Source: Pseudomonas sp. GCEP-101 (GTDB lineage: Bacteria > Pseudomonadota > Gammaproteobacteria > Pseudomonadales > Pseudomonadaceae). Taken from it: a DNA stretch of 64,000 bases. Every line of letters starts with the position of its first letter. Within the stretch, counting starts at the first letter, position 1. Below are positions 46,048-53,912 of this stretch, piece after piece. The notes under the pieces were generated by a model. It was given only the letters and a program-made list of their open reading frames with translations, ran no database searches and had not been told where the DNA came from. Where the stretch lies: contig NZ_CP104011.1 of assembly GCF_025133575.1 (NCBI RefSeq), positions 930,001-994,000 on the forward strand, read 5' to 3'. Position numbers and translations under genes: made by a program.

Positions 46048-46814
46048 GCGAATCCCCCAAGACCGGCGACCGCCATTTCGACGAACTGGCGACGCGCTTC
46101 GCCGAGAAGATCTACGGCGGCGCCAAGGGCGCCATCCGCCTTGCCGTGCTGCAGGCCGACCTCGCCGAGGCACTGCCCGAGCGCCCGCTGCGCGTGCTGG
46201 ATATCGGCGCAGGGCTGGGGCACATGTCGCTGTGGCTGGCCGGGCGCGGACACCACGTCACCCTCGCCGAACCCGCCACACCCATGCTCGAAGGCGCGCG
46301 CCAGCGCTTCGAGGAAGCCGGCCTGCACGCCACCTTCATCGAGGCGCCCTGGCAGGACCTGCTCGGCCAGCTCAACGAACCCTACGACCTGGTGATCTGC
46401 CACGCCGTGCTGGAGTGGCTGGCCGAGCCGCTGGCGATCCTGCCCGTGCTGCACCAGCTGACCCGCGCCGATGGCTGGCTGTCGCTGGCCTTCTACAACC
46501 GCGACGCGCTGATCTACCGCAACCTGCTCAAGGGTCACTTCCGCAAGCTGCGCAAGAACCGCTTCGCCGGTGAAAGACAAAGCCTGACCCCGCAGGAGCC
46601 ACTCGACCCGCGCGTGCTCGAAGCCGCCATGGCCGGCCACTGGCGCATCGAGGCGCGCAGCGGCGTGCGGGTGTTCCACGACTACATGCCGGTGGAGTTC
46701 CAGCACAAGGCCGAACCGCTGGACCTGGTGGAGATGGAACTGCAATACCGTCGACATCCTGCCTTCGCCGGGCTCGGCCGCTACCTGCACTGGCTGTGCC
46801 GGCCGCAGGATTAG
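46044..46814 (+). CDS. cmoM: tRNA 5-carboxymethoxyuridine methyltransferase CmoM (SmtA)
   Basis: CmoM methylates cmo5U34 in tRNAs. The 256 residues include FDELATRFAEKIYGGAKGAIR near the N-terminus, SAM motif LDIGAGLGHMSL near residues 53-64, the post-I CHAVLEWLAEP motif and TGVRVFHDYM-like SGVRVFHDYM near residue 215. All match E. coli CmoM closely. GTG 46044 is chosen since it overlaps the upstream stop. The frame upstream belongs to other genes. Confidence 0.92.
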   Translation: MSESPKTGDRHFDELATRFAEKIYGGAKGAIRLAVLQADLAEALPERPLRVLDIGAGLGHMSLWLAGRGHHVTLAEPATPMLEGARQRFEEAGLHATFIEAPWQDLLGQLNEPYDLVICHAVLEWLAEPLAILPVLHQLTRADGWLSLAFYNRDALIYRNLLKGHFRKLRKNRFAGERQSLTPQEPLDPRVLEAAMAGHWRIEARSGVRVFHDYMPVEFQHKAEPLDLVEMELQYRRHPAFAGLGRYLHWLCRPQD

Positions 46815-46867
46815 GTGCATAGTTGCCACTGCGCACGCCCTATGAGACTGGCGTGCGGGAGTCCGTC

Positions 46868-47449
46868 ATGCCGCGTTACCTGCTGATCCTGCCGCTGTTC
46901 GCCGCCCTGGCCGCCTGCCAGAGCCAGAACCCCTACACCGCCACCGCGCTGCCGATGCCACCCGCCCCCGCCGCGGCGGCCAACCCCGGCCTCGACCCCG
47001 GCAGCTACCCCGCCGCGCCGCTGGACTACGGGCGCTACCGCTCGTGGGCGTGGGTGGACGGCACCGGCTTTGGCGGGCCGCTGCAGGACGCGGTCAGTGA
47101 AGCCCTCGACCAGCGCGGCCTGCGTCCGGCGCGCGCGAATGCGCCGGCGGACCTGACCGCCAGTGCCCACCTGTCCAGCGAGCAGCGCACCCGGCAGACC
47201 ACCGACTACTACGGCGGCGGCTATTACGGCGGCTGGGGCGACCCGTGGTACGGCGGCGCGTCCTACCCGGTCACCCGCACCTACGTGGTGACCGTCAGCG
47301 TCGTGCGCATCGCCCTCTTCGACGCCCACAGCCAGCAGGAAATCTGGAGCGGCAGCGCCGAGTACGACAACGGCAGCAGCCAGAGCGACCAGGCCCGCGC
47401 CCTGCGCGAGGCCGCACGCAAGGCCATGGACGGTTACCCGCCGGGCTGA
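46868..47449 (+). CDS. DUF4136 lipoprotein, copy 1
   Basis: The 193-residue protein has a lipobox LAAC (Cys18). The family motif is YRSWAWVDG, plus DQRGLR, and a Tyr/Gly-rich insert ([17 protein letters not shown]) in the middle. DUF4136 proteins are envelope lipoproteins of unknown role. ATG 46868 has GGAG upstream. A second copy follows 122 nt later. Confidence 0.88.
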   Translation: MPRYLLILPLFAALAACQSQNPYTATALPMPPAPAAAANPGLDPGSYPAAPLDYGRYRSWAWVDGTGFGGPLQDAVSEALDQRGLRPARANAPADLTASAHLSSEQRTRQTTDYYGGGYYGGWGDPWYGGASYPVTRTYVVTVSVVRIALFDAHSQQEIWSGSAEYDNGSSQSDQARALREAARKAMDGYPPG

Positions 47450-47571
47450 TCGCCGACTGGCCGGAAAAGTTGCCGGGCAGACCGCGCCTGCGACCACCCG
47501 CAGCCCGTCTGCCGCTTGCCTTTGCGCGGACTCTGCGCTTGGATGAAAGCTCTGTCAGGAGTATTCCAACC

Positions 47572-48132
47572 ATGATCCGCCGCTTACTGCTACTCGGCCT
47601 GATGCTGGGGCTCGCCGCCTGCGAAACCACCAGCGTCAGCCGTGACTACGACACCTCCCGCGACTTTTCCCGCTACCTGACCTGGAGCTGGGCGCAGCCG
47701 GCGTTCGAGTACCGCCCGGACGACCCGCGCATCAAGAGCGATCTCACCGAACAACGCATCAGCGACGCCGTGGCCGACCAGTTCGACCAGCGCGGCCTGC
47801 GCCAGGCGCAAGGCGGCAACCCCGGCGACGTGAAGCTGCGCGCCTATCTCATCGTCGACCAGCGCCAGGACCAGGTCACCACCTACAGCGGCGGCTACTG
47901 GGGCGGTTACTGGGGTGGCTATTGGGGCCCGCCGCCCATGGCCGAGAGCCGCACCGTGACCTACAAGGTCGCCACCATCCAGGTCGACATGTTCGACGGC
48001 AAGGACGGCAAGCTGGTCTGGCGCGGCAGCGGCGAGCAGATCATGCGCAGCAGCCCGCCGACACCCGCCGAGCGCGAAGCGGCGATCCGCGAGACGGTGC
48101 AGAAGGTCATCGCGCAGTACCCGCCGCACTGA
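47572..48132 (+). CDS. DUF4136 lipoprotein, copy 2
   Basis: The 186-residue paralogue of the previous gene has lipobox LAAC (Cys16), FSRYLTWSWAQPAFEY, the shared DQFDQRGLRQAQG segment, and a distinctive insert YSGGYWGGYWGGYWGPP of Tyr-Trp-Gly-Gly repeats. ATG 47572 has AGGAG upstream. It probably arose by tandem duplication, and the aromatic-rich loops have since diverged. Confidence 0.88.
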   Translation: MIRRLLLLGLMLGLAACETTSVSRDYDTSRDFSRYLTWSWAQPAFEYRPDDPRIKSDLTEQRISDAVADQFDQRGLRQAQGGNPGDVKLRAYLIVDQRQDQVTTYSGGYWGGYWGGYWGPPPMAESRTVTYKVATIQVDMFDGKDGKLVWRGSGEQIMRSSPPTPAEREAAIRETVQKVIAQYPPH

Positions 48133-48159
48133 CCGGCCCGTTCTGATTCTGGAGAAACC

Positions 48160-48654
48160 GTGAACCAGCCCACTTTGCAGCATCGCCCCGCCCTCGCCGA
48201 CGACCTCGGCGAGGTGGTGGGCTTCCCCCAGGACGCCGACGAACTCTTCTACTGCTATCCCAAGGCGAGCTGGCCGCTGACGGTCGGCCAGCTCGCCGCC
48301 GCCATCGCGGAACGCCGTGGCAGCACGGTGGCGCTGCTGGATGGCCGGCTTGCCGGTTTCGCCAACTTCTACCAATGGCAACCTCACGAATTCTGCGCAC
48401 TGGGCAACATGATGGTCGCACCCTGGGCGAGGCGGCACGGGGTGGCGCAGTACCTGATCGAAGTCATGGAGAACCTCGCCCGCGACCAGTACAAGGCGCA
48501 GGTCATGAAGGTGTCCTGCTTCAACGCCAACGCCGCCGGCCTGCTGCTTTACGCACGCCTGGGCTACCGGCCGCAGGGCATCGTCGAACGCGACGACCCG
48601 CAAGGCCGGCGCATCGCCCTGATCCAACTGGAGAAAGCCCTTGTCCACGCCTGA
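48160..48654 (+). CDS. GNAT acetyltransferase, PA4794 homologue
   Basis: The 164-residue GNAT has the acetyl-CoA pyrophosphate loop in VAPWARRHGVAQYLI. Its sequence is close to my memory of P. aeruginosa PA4794 (NMMVAP, MKVSCFNANAAGLLLYARLGY). The P. aeruginosa protein has a solved structure and can acetylate C-terminal lysine of peptides in vitro. GTG 48160 follows GGAG by 6 nt. It is first in a string of overlapping genes. Confidence 0.9.
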   Translation: MNQPTLQHRPALADDLGEVVGFPQDADELFYCYPKASWPLTVGQLAAAIAERRGSTVALLDGRLAGFANFYQWQPHEFCALGNMMVAPWARRHGVAQYLIEVMENLARDQYKAQVMKVSCFNANAAGLLLYARLGYRPQGIVERDDPQGRRIALIQLEKALVHA

Positions 48655-49015
48655 GCCCCAGCGCGTACTGATCATCGTCAGCAGCGGCCCGAGCACCCCG
48701 GCGCGCTGCGCCGCGCCCTTCTACACCGCCACGCTGCTGGCGTGCATGGATGCGAAGGTCACCCTGTTCCTCAGCGGCGAGGGCACCCGCCTGGCCTTCC
48801 AGGACATCGCCGACCACCTCTACGCCGCCGAAGGCGGCGAGCCCATCAGCCACTTCATCCAGCAGGCCAAGGAAGCCGGTGCGCGCCTGCTGATGTGCCG
48901 TGCACCGGGGGTGGCCATCGACGAAAGCCGGCTGATCGAGGAGGTCGACGAGATCGCCAGTGGCGGCGAGCTGGCGCGCATGATCCTGGAATACGACCGG
49001 GTGCTGACACTGTGA
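48641..49015 (+). CDS. DsrE-family sulfur-relay-like protein
   Basis: The 124 residues have a DsrE/DsrF/PA4795-type fold: VLIIVSSGPSTPARCAAPFYTATLLAC, TLFLSGEGTRL and AGARLLMCRAPGVAID (C86 is the likely persulfide-carrying Cys). The start is TTG 48641 with CTGGAGAAAGCCC upstream, overlapping the GNAT gene by 14 nt. The overlapping GcvH-like gene points to a coupled function with a lipoyl protein. Confidence 0.85.
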   Translation: MSTPEPQRVLIIVSSGPSTPARCAAPFYTATLLACMDAKVTLFLSGEGTRLAFQDIADHLYAAEGGEPISHFIQQAKEAGARLLMCRAPGVAIDESRLIEEVDEIASGGELARMILEYDRVLTL

Positions 49016-49473
49016 AGCTGCACGGCCTGGAGTTCCCCGACGACCTGCTCTATGCCCCGGATTACAACCTCTGGCTGCGCGAGGAAGCCGGCGGCGCGGT
49101 CACCCTCGGGCTCACCGCCTACGGTTGTGCGGTCTACGGGCAGATCTTCGCCTTCACCCCCAAGCGCGATGGCTGGCACATCGACCGTGACCGCAGCTTC
49201 GGGGTGGTGGAATTCGCCAAGGCCGCCTCCTCGGCACGCAGCCCGCTGGATGGCACCGTGCTCACCAGCAACGATGCCGTGGTGCGCCGCCCCGGCCTGA
49301 TCAACCAGGACTGCTACGGCGACGGCTGGATGGTCCGCCTGAAGCCCGATGACTGGGCCGCCGCCCGGGGCCGCCTCCTGCAGGGCGAAGCCGCGCTGGA
49401 TGCGTTCGCCCGGCGCATGCGGCTGGATAACTTCGACCCCGACGACGACGGGGTCCAGGCCCTGCGCCCATGA
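49012..49473 (+). CDS. GcvH-like lipoyl-domain protein
   Basis: The 153 residues resemble the glycine cleavage H protein. YAPDYNLWLREEAG and VTLGLTAYGCAVYGQI precede the lipoylation hairpin VVEFAKAASSARSPLDG, with K70 aligned to the lipoyl-lysine of GcvH (ESVKAAS). PGLINQDCYGDGWMVRLKP then follows. Start GTG 49012 overlaps the DsrE-like stop, and its own stop overlaps the next ATG. It has none of the other glycine-cleavage genes beside it, so it may carry a sulfur- or redox-relay lipoyl group instead. Confidence 0.85.
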   Translation: MKLHGLEFPDDLLYAPDYNLWLREEAGGAVTLGLTAYGCAVYGQIFAFTPKRDGWHIDRDRSFGVVEFAKAASSARSPLDGTVLTSNDAVVRRPGLINQDCYGDGWMVRLKPDDWAAARGRLLQGEAALDAFARRMRLDNFDPDDDGVQALRP

Positions 49474-50153
49474 ATCGGGCAGGCGCGCGGTTCACGCTGC
49501 TGCTCTGCCTGCTCGTCAGCCCGGCGTTACGCGCCGATCAGCCGGCGCAGGACGGCTTCGTCTATCTCGACCAGGTGCTGAAATCAGCGCGCTATGACGT
49601 GCGCTACGCCGGCAGCGACAACTTCGTCGGCGAGCCCATCGACGGCTACCGGAAGGCGCGGATCATCCTCACCCGCCAGGCTGCCACCGCCTTGGCCGCC
49701 GTGGAAAAGGACCTCGCCCTCAGTGGGCTGGCGTTGAAGATCTTCGATGGCTATCGCCCGCAGCGCGCGGTGGACGACTTCCGCCGCTGGGCTGCCGACC
49801 CGCAGGACCTGCGGCAGAAGGCCCGCTATTACCCCGATCTGGACAAGCCCGCGCTGTTCCGCGACGGCTACATCGCCCAGCACTCCGGGCATTCGCGCGG
49901 CAGCACGGTCGACCTCACGCTGGTGAAGGCACAGTCAGGAGAGGAGTTGGACATGGGCAGCCCGTTCGACTTCTTCGGGCCGATTTCCCATCACGGCACG
50001 GCGCTGGTCACGGTGCAGCAGACACGCAACCGCGAAACCCTGCGCCAGGCGATGCTGCGCCACGGCTTCGAACCGTACAGCGCGGAATGGTGGCACTACA
50101 CCCTGAAAGCCGAGCCGTTTCCCACGACCTACTTCGACTTCCCGGTGCAGTGA
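49470..50153 (+). CDS. Exported D-alanyl-D-alanine dipeptidase (VanX/DdpX family)
   Basis: The 227 residues have a signal peptide (LRA|DQPAQ). Metal ligands are seen in HSGHSRGSTVDLTL (His and Asp) and in EWWHYTL (Glu and His). The FDGYRPQRAV segment carries the active-site Arg of this family. It hydrolyses D-Ala-D-Ala in the periplasm and would recycle cell-wall material. ATG 49470 overlaps the GcvH-like stop (ATGA). Confidence 0.93.
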   Translation: MNRAGARFTLLLCLLVSPALRADQPAQDGFVYLDQVLKSARYDVRYAGSDNFVGEPIDGYRKARIILTRQAATALAAVEKDLALSGLALKIFDGYRPQRAVDDFRRWAADPQDLRQKARYYPDLDKPALFRDGYIAQHSGHSRGSTVDLTLVKAQSGEELDMGSPFDFFGPISHHGTALVTVQQTRNRETLRQAMLRHGFEPYSAEWWHYTLKAEPFPTTYFDFPVQ

Positions 50154-50182
50154 GAGCAGTGGCCGTCCCTGGCCGCGATGGA

Positions 50183-50665
50183 TCAGTCGTCGTCGTGCTT
50201 GCTGGAGTTGTCGCCAGCGTTGTCCAGGCCCTTGGTGTTGTGGGTGCCCGGTGTGGTAGCGGAGATCGCCGTCGCCTTGGACAGGCCGCGGGTGTCCTTG
50301 GAGTGCGCCACCGAGGACGTGGTCTGACCGTGGCCCTTGCTGTCGTTCTTCTGGCTGCCGTAGTGGTTGCCGCTCAGGCCGTGGTCGCGAGTGGCCTTGC
50401 CGGCGTGCTCGCCGCCATCGTTGCCATTGCTGTTGCTGCCGTGGTTACCGCCCGCGTCGCCCTTGCCGCCACCATGGCTACCGCCGTTGCCGCCGGCATT
50501 GCCACCACCATGACCGCCGCCGTTACCGCCGCCATTACCACCACCGCCACCGCCGCCGTTACCTTTGGCATACACCGAACCGATCGGCGAGAGATCGGCA
50601 GGCAGCAAGGCTGTCGTGCCGAGTGCGAATGCACAGGCTACTGCAACAACCAGGGACTTTTTCAT
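50183..50665 (-). CDS. Gly/Asn/His-rich exported protein
   Basis: The 160 residues include a signal peptide (PADLSPIGSVYAK follows it). About 55 residues then consist mainly of GGGNGGGHGGGN-type low complexity, and the remainder is Ser/Thr/Gly/Asp-rich with no hydrophobic core. It is likely disordered outside the membrane. Start ATG 50665 has GGCGATAACAAG upstream. It is divergent from the CigR-type gene, which is also Gly/Asn-rich at its N-terminus. Confidence 0.7.
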   Translation of the reverse strand: MKKSLVVAVACAFALGTTALLPADLSPIGSVYAKGNGGGGGGGNGGGNGGGHGGGNAGGNGGSHGGGKGDAGGNHGSNSNGNDGGEHAGKATRDHGLSGNHYGSQKNDSKGHGQTTSSVAHSKDTRGLSKATAISATTPGTHNTKGLDNAGDNSSKHDDD

Positions 50666-50840
50666 CTTGTTATCGCCTCCATGGGCGGGGTTGAGATATC
50701 ACTATGACTCGCTACAGCCCCCGTGGTTCGCGGCCTGCCGACGAAATGCCAGCACGCCGGTGCCAACTTCGCCGCAGCCCCAGCGCGCCATAACGGCTAC
50801 GCTGACGAAACGGGATTCTCAACATGGAGGCAACACGGCG

Positions 50841-51281
50841 ATGTCCAGATTCACTCCCCTGCTGGCAGCCATCCTCGGCGTCACCCTGCTGGGCAGCAGC
50901 CCCTTGCTGCTGGCCGATCCGGGCAAGAACAAGGGGCATGGCAACAGTGGCCAGCACGGCAATCAGGGCAACCAGGGCCAAGGCGGCAGCAACAACTGGC
51001 AGGGCGGCGGCCCGCGCATCGACGTCGGCGGCGTACAGGTCATCCTCGACGACAACCGCAACTACTGGAATCCGGGCGCTGCGCTACCGCCCGGCATCCA
51101 GAAGAACCTCGCCCGCGGCAAGCCGTTGCCCCCGGGCATTGCCAAGAAACTCGACGGCCGCCTGGTCGGCCGCCTGCCCCACTACGATGGCTACGAATGG
51201 CAGCAGGCCGGCACCGACCTGCTGCTGGTAACCATCGCCACCGGGGTCATCTACGAAGTACTGCACAACGTGCTGGATTGA
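50841..51281 (+). CDS. CigR-family (RcnB-like) exported protein
   Basis: The 146 residues have a signal peptide (LLLAD), then a Gly/Asn/His/Gln-rich linker (GKNKGHGNSGQHGNQGNQ). A C-terminal conserved domain contains ALPPGIQKNLARGKPLPPGIAKKLDGRL, PHYDGYEW and TIATGVIYEVLHN. This pattern is typical of the CigR/RcnB group, reported as an antivirulence regulator in Salmonella. ATG 50841 is preceded by GGAGG. Confidence 0.85.
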   Translation: MSRFTPLLAAILGVTLLGSSPLLLADPGKNKGHGNSGQHGNQGNQGQGGSNNWQGGGPRIDVGGVQVILDDNRNYWNPGAALPPGIQKNLARGKPLPPGIAKKLDGRLVGRLPHYDGYEWQQAGTDLLLVTIATGVIYEVLHNVLD

Positions 51282-51290
51282 CGTTGCCCC

Positions 51291-51340
51291 TGTAGGAGCG
51301 GGCCATGCCCGCGATCGCGCCCATAGGCCGCTCCTGCAGG
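51291..51340. repeat. REP element, GTAGGAGCGGGCCATGCCCGCG type
   Basis: GTAGGAGCGGGCCATGCCCGCGATCGCGCCCATAGGCCGCTCCTGC sits between the CigR-like and GrpB genes as a composite inverted repeat. Confidence 0.8.
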
Positions 51341-51413
51341 ATTTTTCCGGAACTCCGCCGGCCCGGCCTTTCTCCAACGCTCGCCCTGCCCGCCTTTACG
51401 CCGGAGTGTCCGC

Positions 51414-52040
51414 ATGTCCCCGCAAGCCCCCGAACTCGACGGCCAACGCTGGAGCAACGCCGAGGAAGACCGCATCGAAGTCGTTGCGGCCGATCCCGCC
51501 TGGCCCCAGCGCTTCGCCGAAGAAGCCGCTGCCATCGCCCAGGCAGCCGACCTTCCCGGCCTGGGCATCGAGCACATTGGCAGCACCGCCGTGCCCGGGC
51601 TGGACGCCAAGCCGATTATCGACATTCTCCTGCTGCCGCCACCGGGCAGCGACCCGCACCAGCTGATCGAGCCGCTGCAACGGCTGGGCTACCAGTACTG
51701 GGCAGAGAACCCGGACACCTCGCGGCTGTTCTTCGTCAAAGGCATGCCGCCGCTTGGCAACGGTCGCACCCATCACGTCCACGTCATGGACCTGGGCGAA
51801 GCTTCCCGCCGCCTGCTGTTCCGCGACTGGCTGCGCAGCCACCCGGAAGACGCCCGGCTCTATGCCCAGGTGAAGCACGAACTGGCGCAGCGCTTTCCCA
51901 CCGACCGCGACGCCTACACCGAAGGCAAGGATGAGGTCGTCGCGCAGATACTCGGCCGCGCACTCAACCCGCCCGAGCACCACCGCGACACGGAAGGCGA
52001 TGCGCCCCACGGCGGCGAAATCCAGGGCCCGGACAGCTGA
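51414..52040 (+). CDS. GrpB-family nucleotidyltransferase-fold protein
   Basis: The 208 residues contain the GrpB signature: VAADPAWPQRFAEEA, then IEHIGSTAVPGLDAKPIIDILL with the nucleotidyltransferase-like Gly-Ser and Asp-x-Asp region, and HHVHVMD followed by FRDWLRSHPEDARLYAQVKHELA. GrpB proteins are widespread and of uncertain function, possibly linked to dephospho-CoA kinase in some species. The strong C-terminal hydrophilic tail is not conserved. Confidence 0.93.
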   Translation: MSPQAPELDGQRWSNAEEDRIEVVAADPAWPQRFAEEAAAIAQAADLPGLGIEHIGSTAVPGLDAKPIIDILLLPPPGSDPHQLIEPLQRLGYQYWAENPDTSRLFFVKGMPPLGNGRTHHVHVMDLGEASRRLLFRDWLRSHPEDARLYAQVKHELAQRFPTDRDAYTEGKDEVVAQILGRALNPPEHHRDTEGDAPHGGEIQGPDS

Positions 52041-52111
52041 GGAACGCCGCGCGTTAATCCGCCGTTAATCCACCCGGCCGAAGCTCGGGGCTCCCCTCAG
52101 GAGGAAGTCCC

Positions 52112-52315
52112 ATGCTCAAACTTTCCGTGGTCACCTTCGCCTGCTTCACCCTGGTCGGCTGCGCCGACTCCCCGCACTTCAATCACTTCAGCGCCATCGA
52201 ATCGCCGGTGCGCGAGTCCTTCGGCGAAGACAATCTCGAACGCCAGCCCACCCGCGTGCGCCTGCAAAGCGACGATTATTCGGCGCAGCAACAGCGGATG
52301 ATGTGGGGGCAGTGA
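52112..52315 (+). CDS. Small lipoprotein
   Basis: The 67 residues have a signal peptide with LVGC lipobox (Cys17) and a short hydrophilic mature part (about 50 residues). AGGAGG 8 nt upstream of ATG 52112 makes translation likely. No family recognised. Confidence 0.75.
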   Translation: MLKLSVVTFACFTLVGCADSPHFNHFSAIESPVRESFGEDNLERQPTRVRLQSDDYSAQQQRMMWGQ

Positions 52316-52435
52316 CACCGCGTGATCGCGGACACCGCCAGTTCTTCAAGGCGCAGCCGTCATCCAGGATGGGGAGCCTGCTTGAGAAACGCTCCCCGCC
52401 TTTCCACTTGATCGTGCCGGTATACGCCAAGCTCC

Positions 52436-52462
52436 CTGTAGGAGCGAGCTTGCTCGCGAACC
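52436..52462 (+). repeat. Single REP element
   Basis: GTAGGAGCGAGCTTGCTCGCGAAC lies between the small lipoprotein gene and the minus-strand hypothetical gene. Confidence 0.75.
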
Positions 52463-52564
52463 GCGGGAGCTGCGGTGCGGACCGGCAAAACGCAGGCCCG
52501 GCAGCAGACGATTACAGCCGTTGGCCGCACACGCCACTGCCCGCCGATGGAAACAGAAGCGACG

Positions 52565-52981
52565 CTAGGACCCACCGCTCAGCCACAACGTGAACTGCCC
52601 GTCCTGAAGCGCCAGCGCGTCCCGCACCACGCTGTAACGCAGCGGCAGTACCCCGCCGGTACCAACCCCCAGGTGATCGGCCAGCGCCAGCACCTCCTCG
52701 AAGGACGCCTCCGGGAGGTACTTGTTGAAGGTAAAACACTGCCGACCGATCAGCACCTGCACGGCGTGGACGTCCTGCCCGCATGGGTCATACGCCAGCA
52801 GCCCCTGCAGCGTCCTCCCCACCGGCAGCCGCAACAGCGCCCTCACCAGCAGTGTCGCGCTCTCAGGCGCGGCCGCCGCTTCCAAGGGCACCAGGAAGGC
52901 ATCCTCGCGCGCATCTTCCTGCCAGCGCCACAGGTCGCTCACTTCCAGGTGTTCTTCGGTGAACAAATCCAGCCTGACCAT
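52565..52981 (-). CDS. Hypothetical protein downstream of selC
   Basis: The 138-residue soluble protein begins MVRLDLFTEEHLEVSDLW; its later part has QVLIGRQCFTFNKYLPEAS. It has AGGAGG 5 nt upstream of ATG 52981, an excellent ribosome site. It starts 87 nt after the 3' end of tRNA-Sec and may share its transcript. I do not recognise a family and see no catalytic motif. Confidence 0.75.
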   Translation of the reverse strand: MVRLDLFTEEHLEVSDLWRWQEDAREDAFLVPLEAAAAPESATLLVRALLRLPVGRTLQGLLAYDPCGQDVHAVQVLIGRQCFTFNKYLPEASFEEVLALADHLGVGTGGVLPLRYSVVRDALALQDGQFTLWLSGGS

Positions 52982-53068
52982 GCGCACCTCCTGCCGGTTC
53001 GTCCCGCTCAGCTTAGACGGCCAGGTGGTGCGAGCGTATGTACAGGAAAATGTCGACGGGAGAGGGTT

Positions 53069-53164
53069 TGGCGGAAGGCAGTGAGAGTCGAACTCACCCA
53101 GGAACGGCTGCCGTCCCCCACCGGGTTTGAAGCCCGGCCACGCCACCGGGCGTGATTGCCTTCC
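53069..53164 (-). tRNA. selC: tRNA-Sec (UGA-reading selenocysteine tRNA)
   Basis: A 96-nt tRNA with anticodon TCA (GGGCTTCAAACCCGG) is encoded on the minus strand. It shows the features that separate tRNA-Sec from tRNA-Ser: an 8-bp acceptor stem (GGAAGGCA / TGCCTTCC), a long variable arm (GACGGCAGCCGTTC), the T-loop TTCGACTC, and an encoded G-CCA 3' end. Its sequence is close to E. coli selC. The selB, selA and formate dehydrogenase genes are 3-11 kb away. Confidence 0.97.
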
Positions 53165-53377
53165 CTGGTCAGACGCCAGCTGGCAGAGCGCAGCGGCAAA
53201 AACGGGAGTCCGGATGTTGCCACTATTGCCATGGCGGATGCCAGCGCAGCGATGCCGCAGCGCGCCATCGCGCCCGCTACCCGAGCGCAGCAACAGGCAT
53301 CGATGCGCGAGAAAATGCCGGCAAACTGGCGATCCATACTCTAACCTCGCTAACAGTAAGCCAGGGAGCGCCATGGC

Positions 53378-53848
53378 ATGAAGCCCACTCTACCCATCCT
53401 CGATATTTCTCCCCACCAGGGCATCGGCCCGGTCTGTCTCGGCGACGCGCGTGCGGTCGCGCAGGATGCGCTGGCGGCCATCGGCTTCCCGCTGGAATCG
53501 TCCAACGGGCCCACGGATTACTTCTGCCAGGCGGCGATCCAGACCGAGTGCGACGAGCACGGGCGCATCTGGTTCATCGGCCTGTCGCAAAGCGAGCGCT
53601 ACCTGGCCCGCTATCAGGGCGTGGATGTGTTCGCGCTGGAGGCCGGCGACCTGTTCGCGCGGATCGCCTCGGCCGACGACTCCGGCGCGCACGCCTTCAC
53701 CGCCAGCGAATACCTGTTCCCGGGGCAGATCATCACCCTGTGGGACGCGGACGAGCAGTACGACCGCCAGGGCAATGAAACGCGTCCCGTCTGGGCTCAG
53801 GTGGGAGTCGGCAATCCCGCCTATGTCGAGGCCGTCGCGGCGCTTTGA
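53378..53848 (+). CDS. Hypothetical protein
   Basis: The 156-residue soluble acidic protein has IGPVCLGDARAVAQDALAAIG near the N-terminus and FPGQIITLWDADEQYDRQG near the C-terminus. ATG 53378 has GGGAG upstream. The pattern resembles small SMI1/KNR4-like or immunity-type proteins only loosely, and I do not assign a function. Confidence 0.7.
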   Translation: MKPTLPILDISPHQGIGPVCLGDARAVAQDALAAIGFPLESSNGPTDYFCQAAIQTECDEHGRIWFIGLSQSERYLARYQGVDVFALEAGDLFARIASADDSGAHAFTASEYLFPGQIITLWDADEQYDRQGNETRPVWAQVGVGNPAYVEAVAAL

Positions 53849-53912
53849 TCGCCGAGCGGACGTCGCGGCGCAAGGGCTCTATGCTTGTCCCGCACGCTGA
53901 CAAGGGACCCCC

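Noticed and set aside
53069-53164. tRNA-Sec as an attachment site for an integrated element
   Set aside because: No integrase is nearby, and I see no duplicate of the tRNA 3' end in the window.
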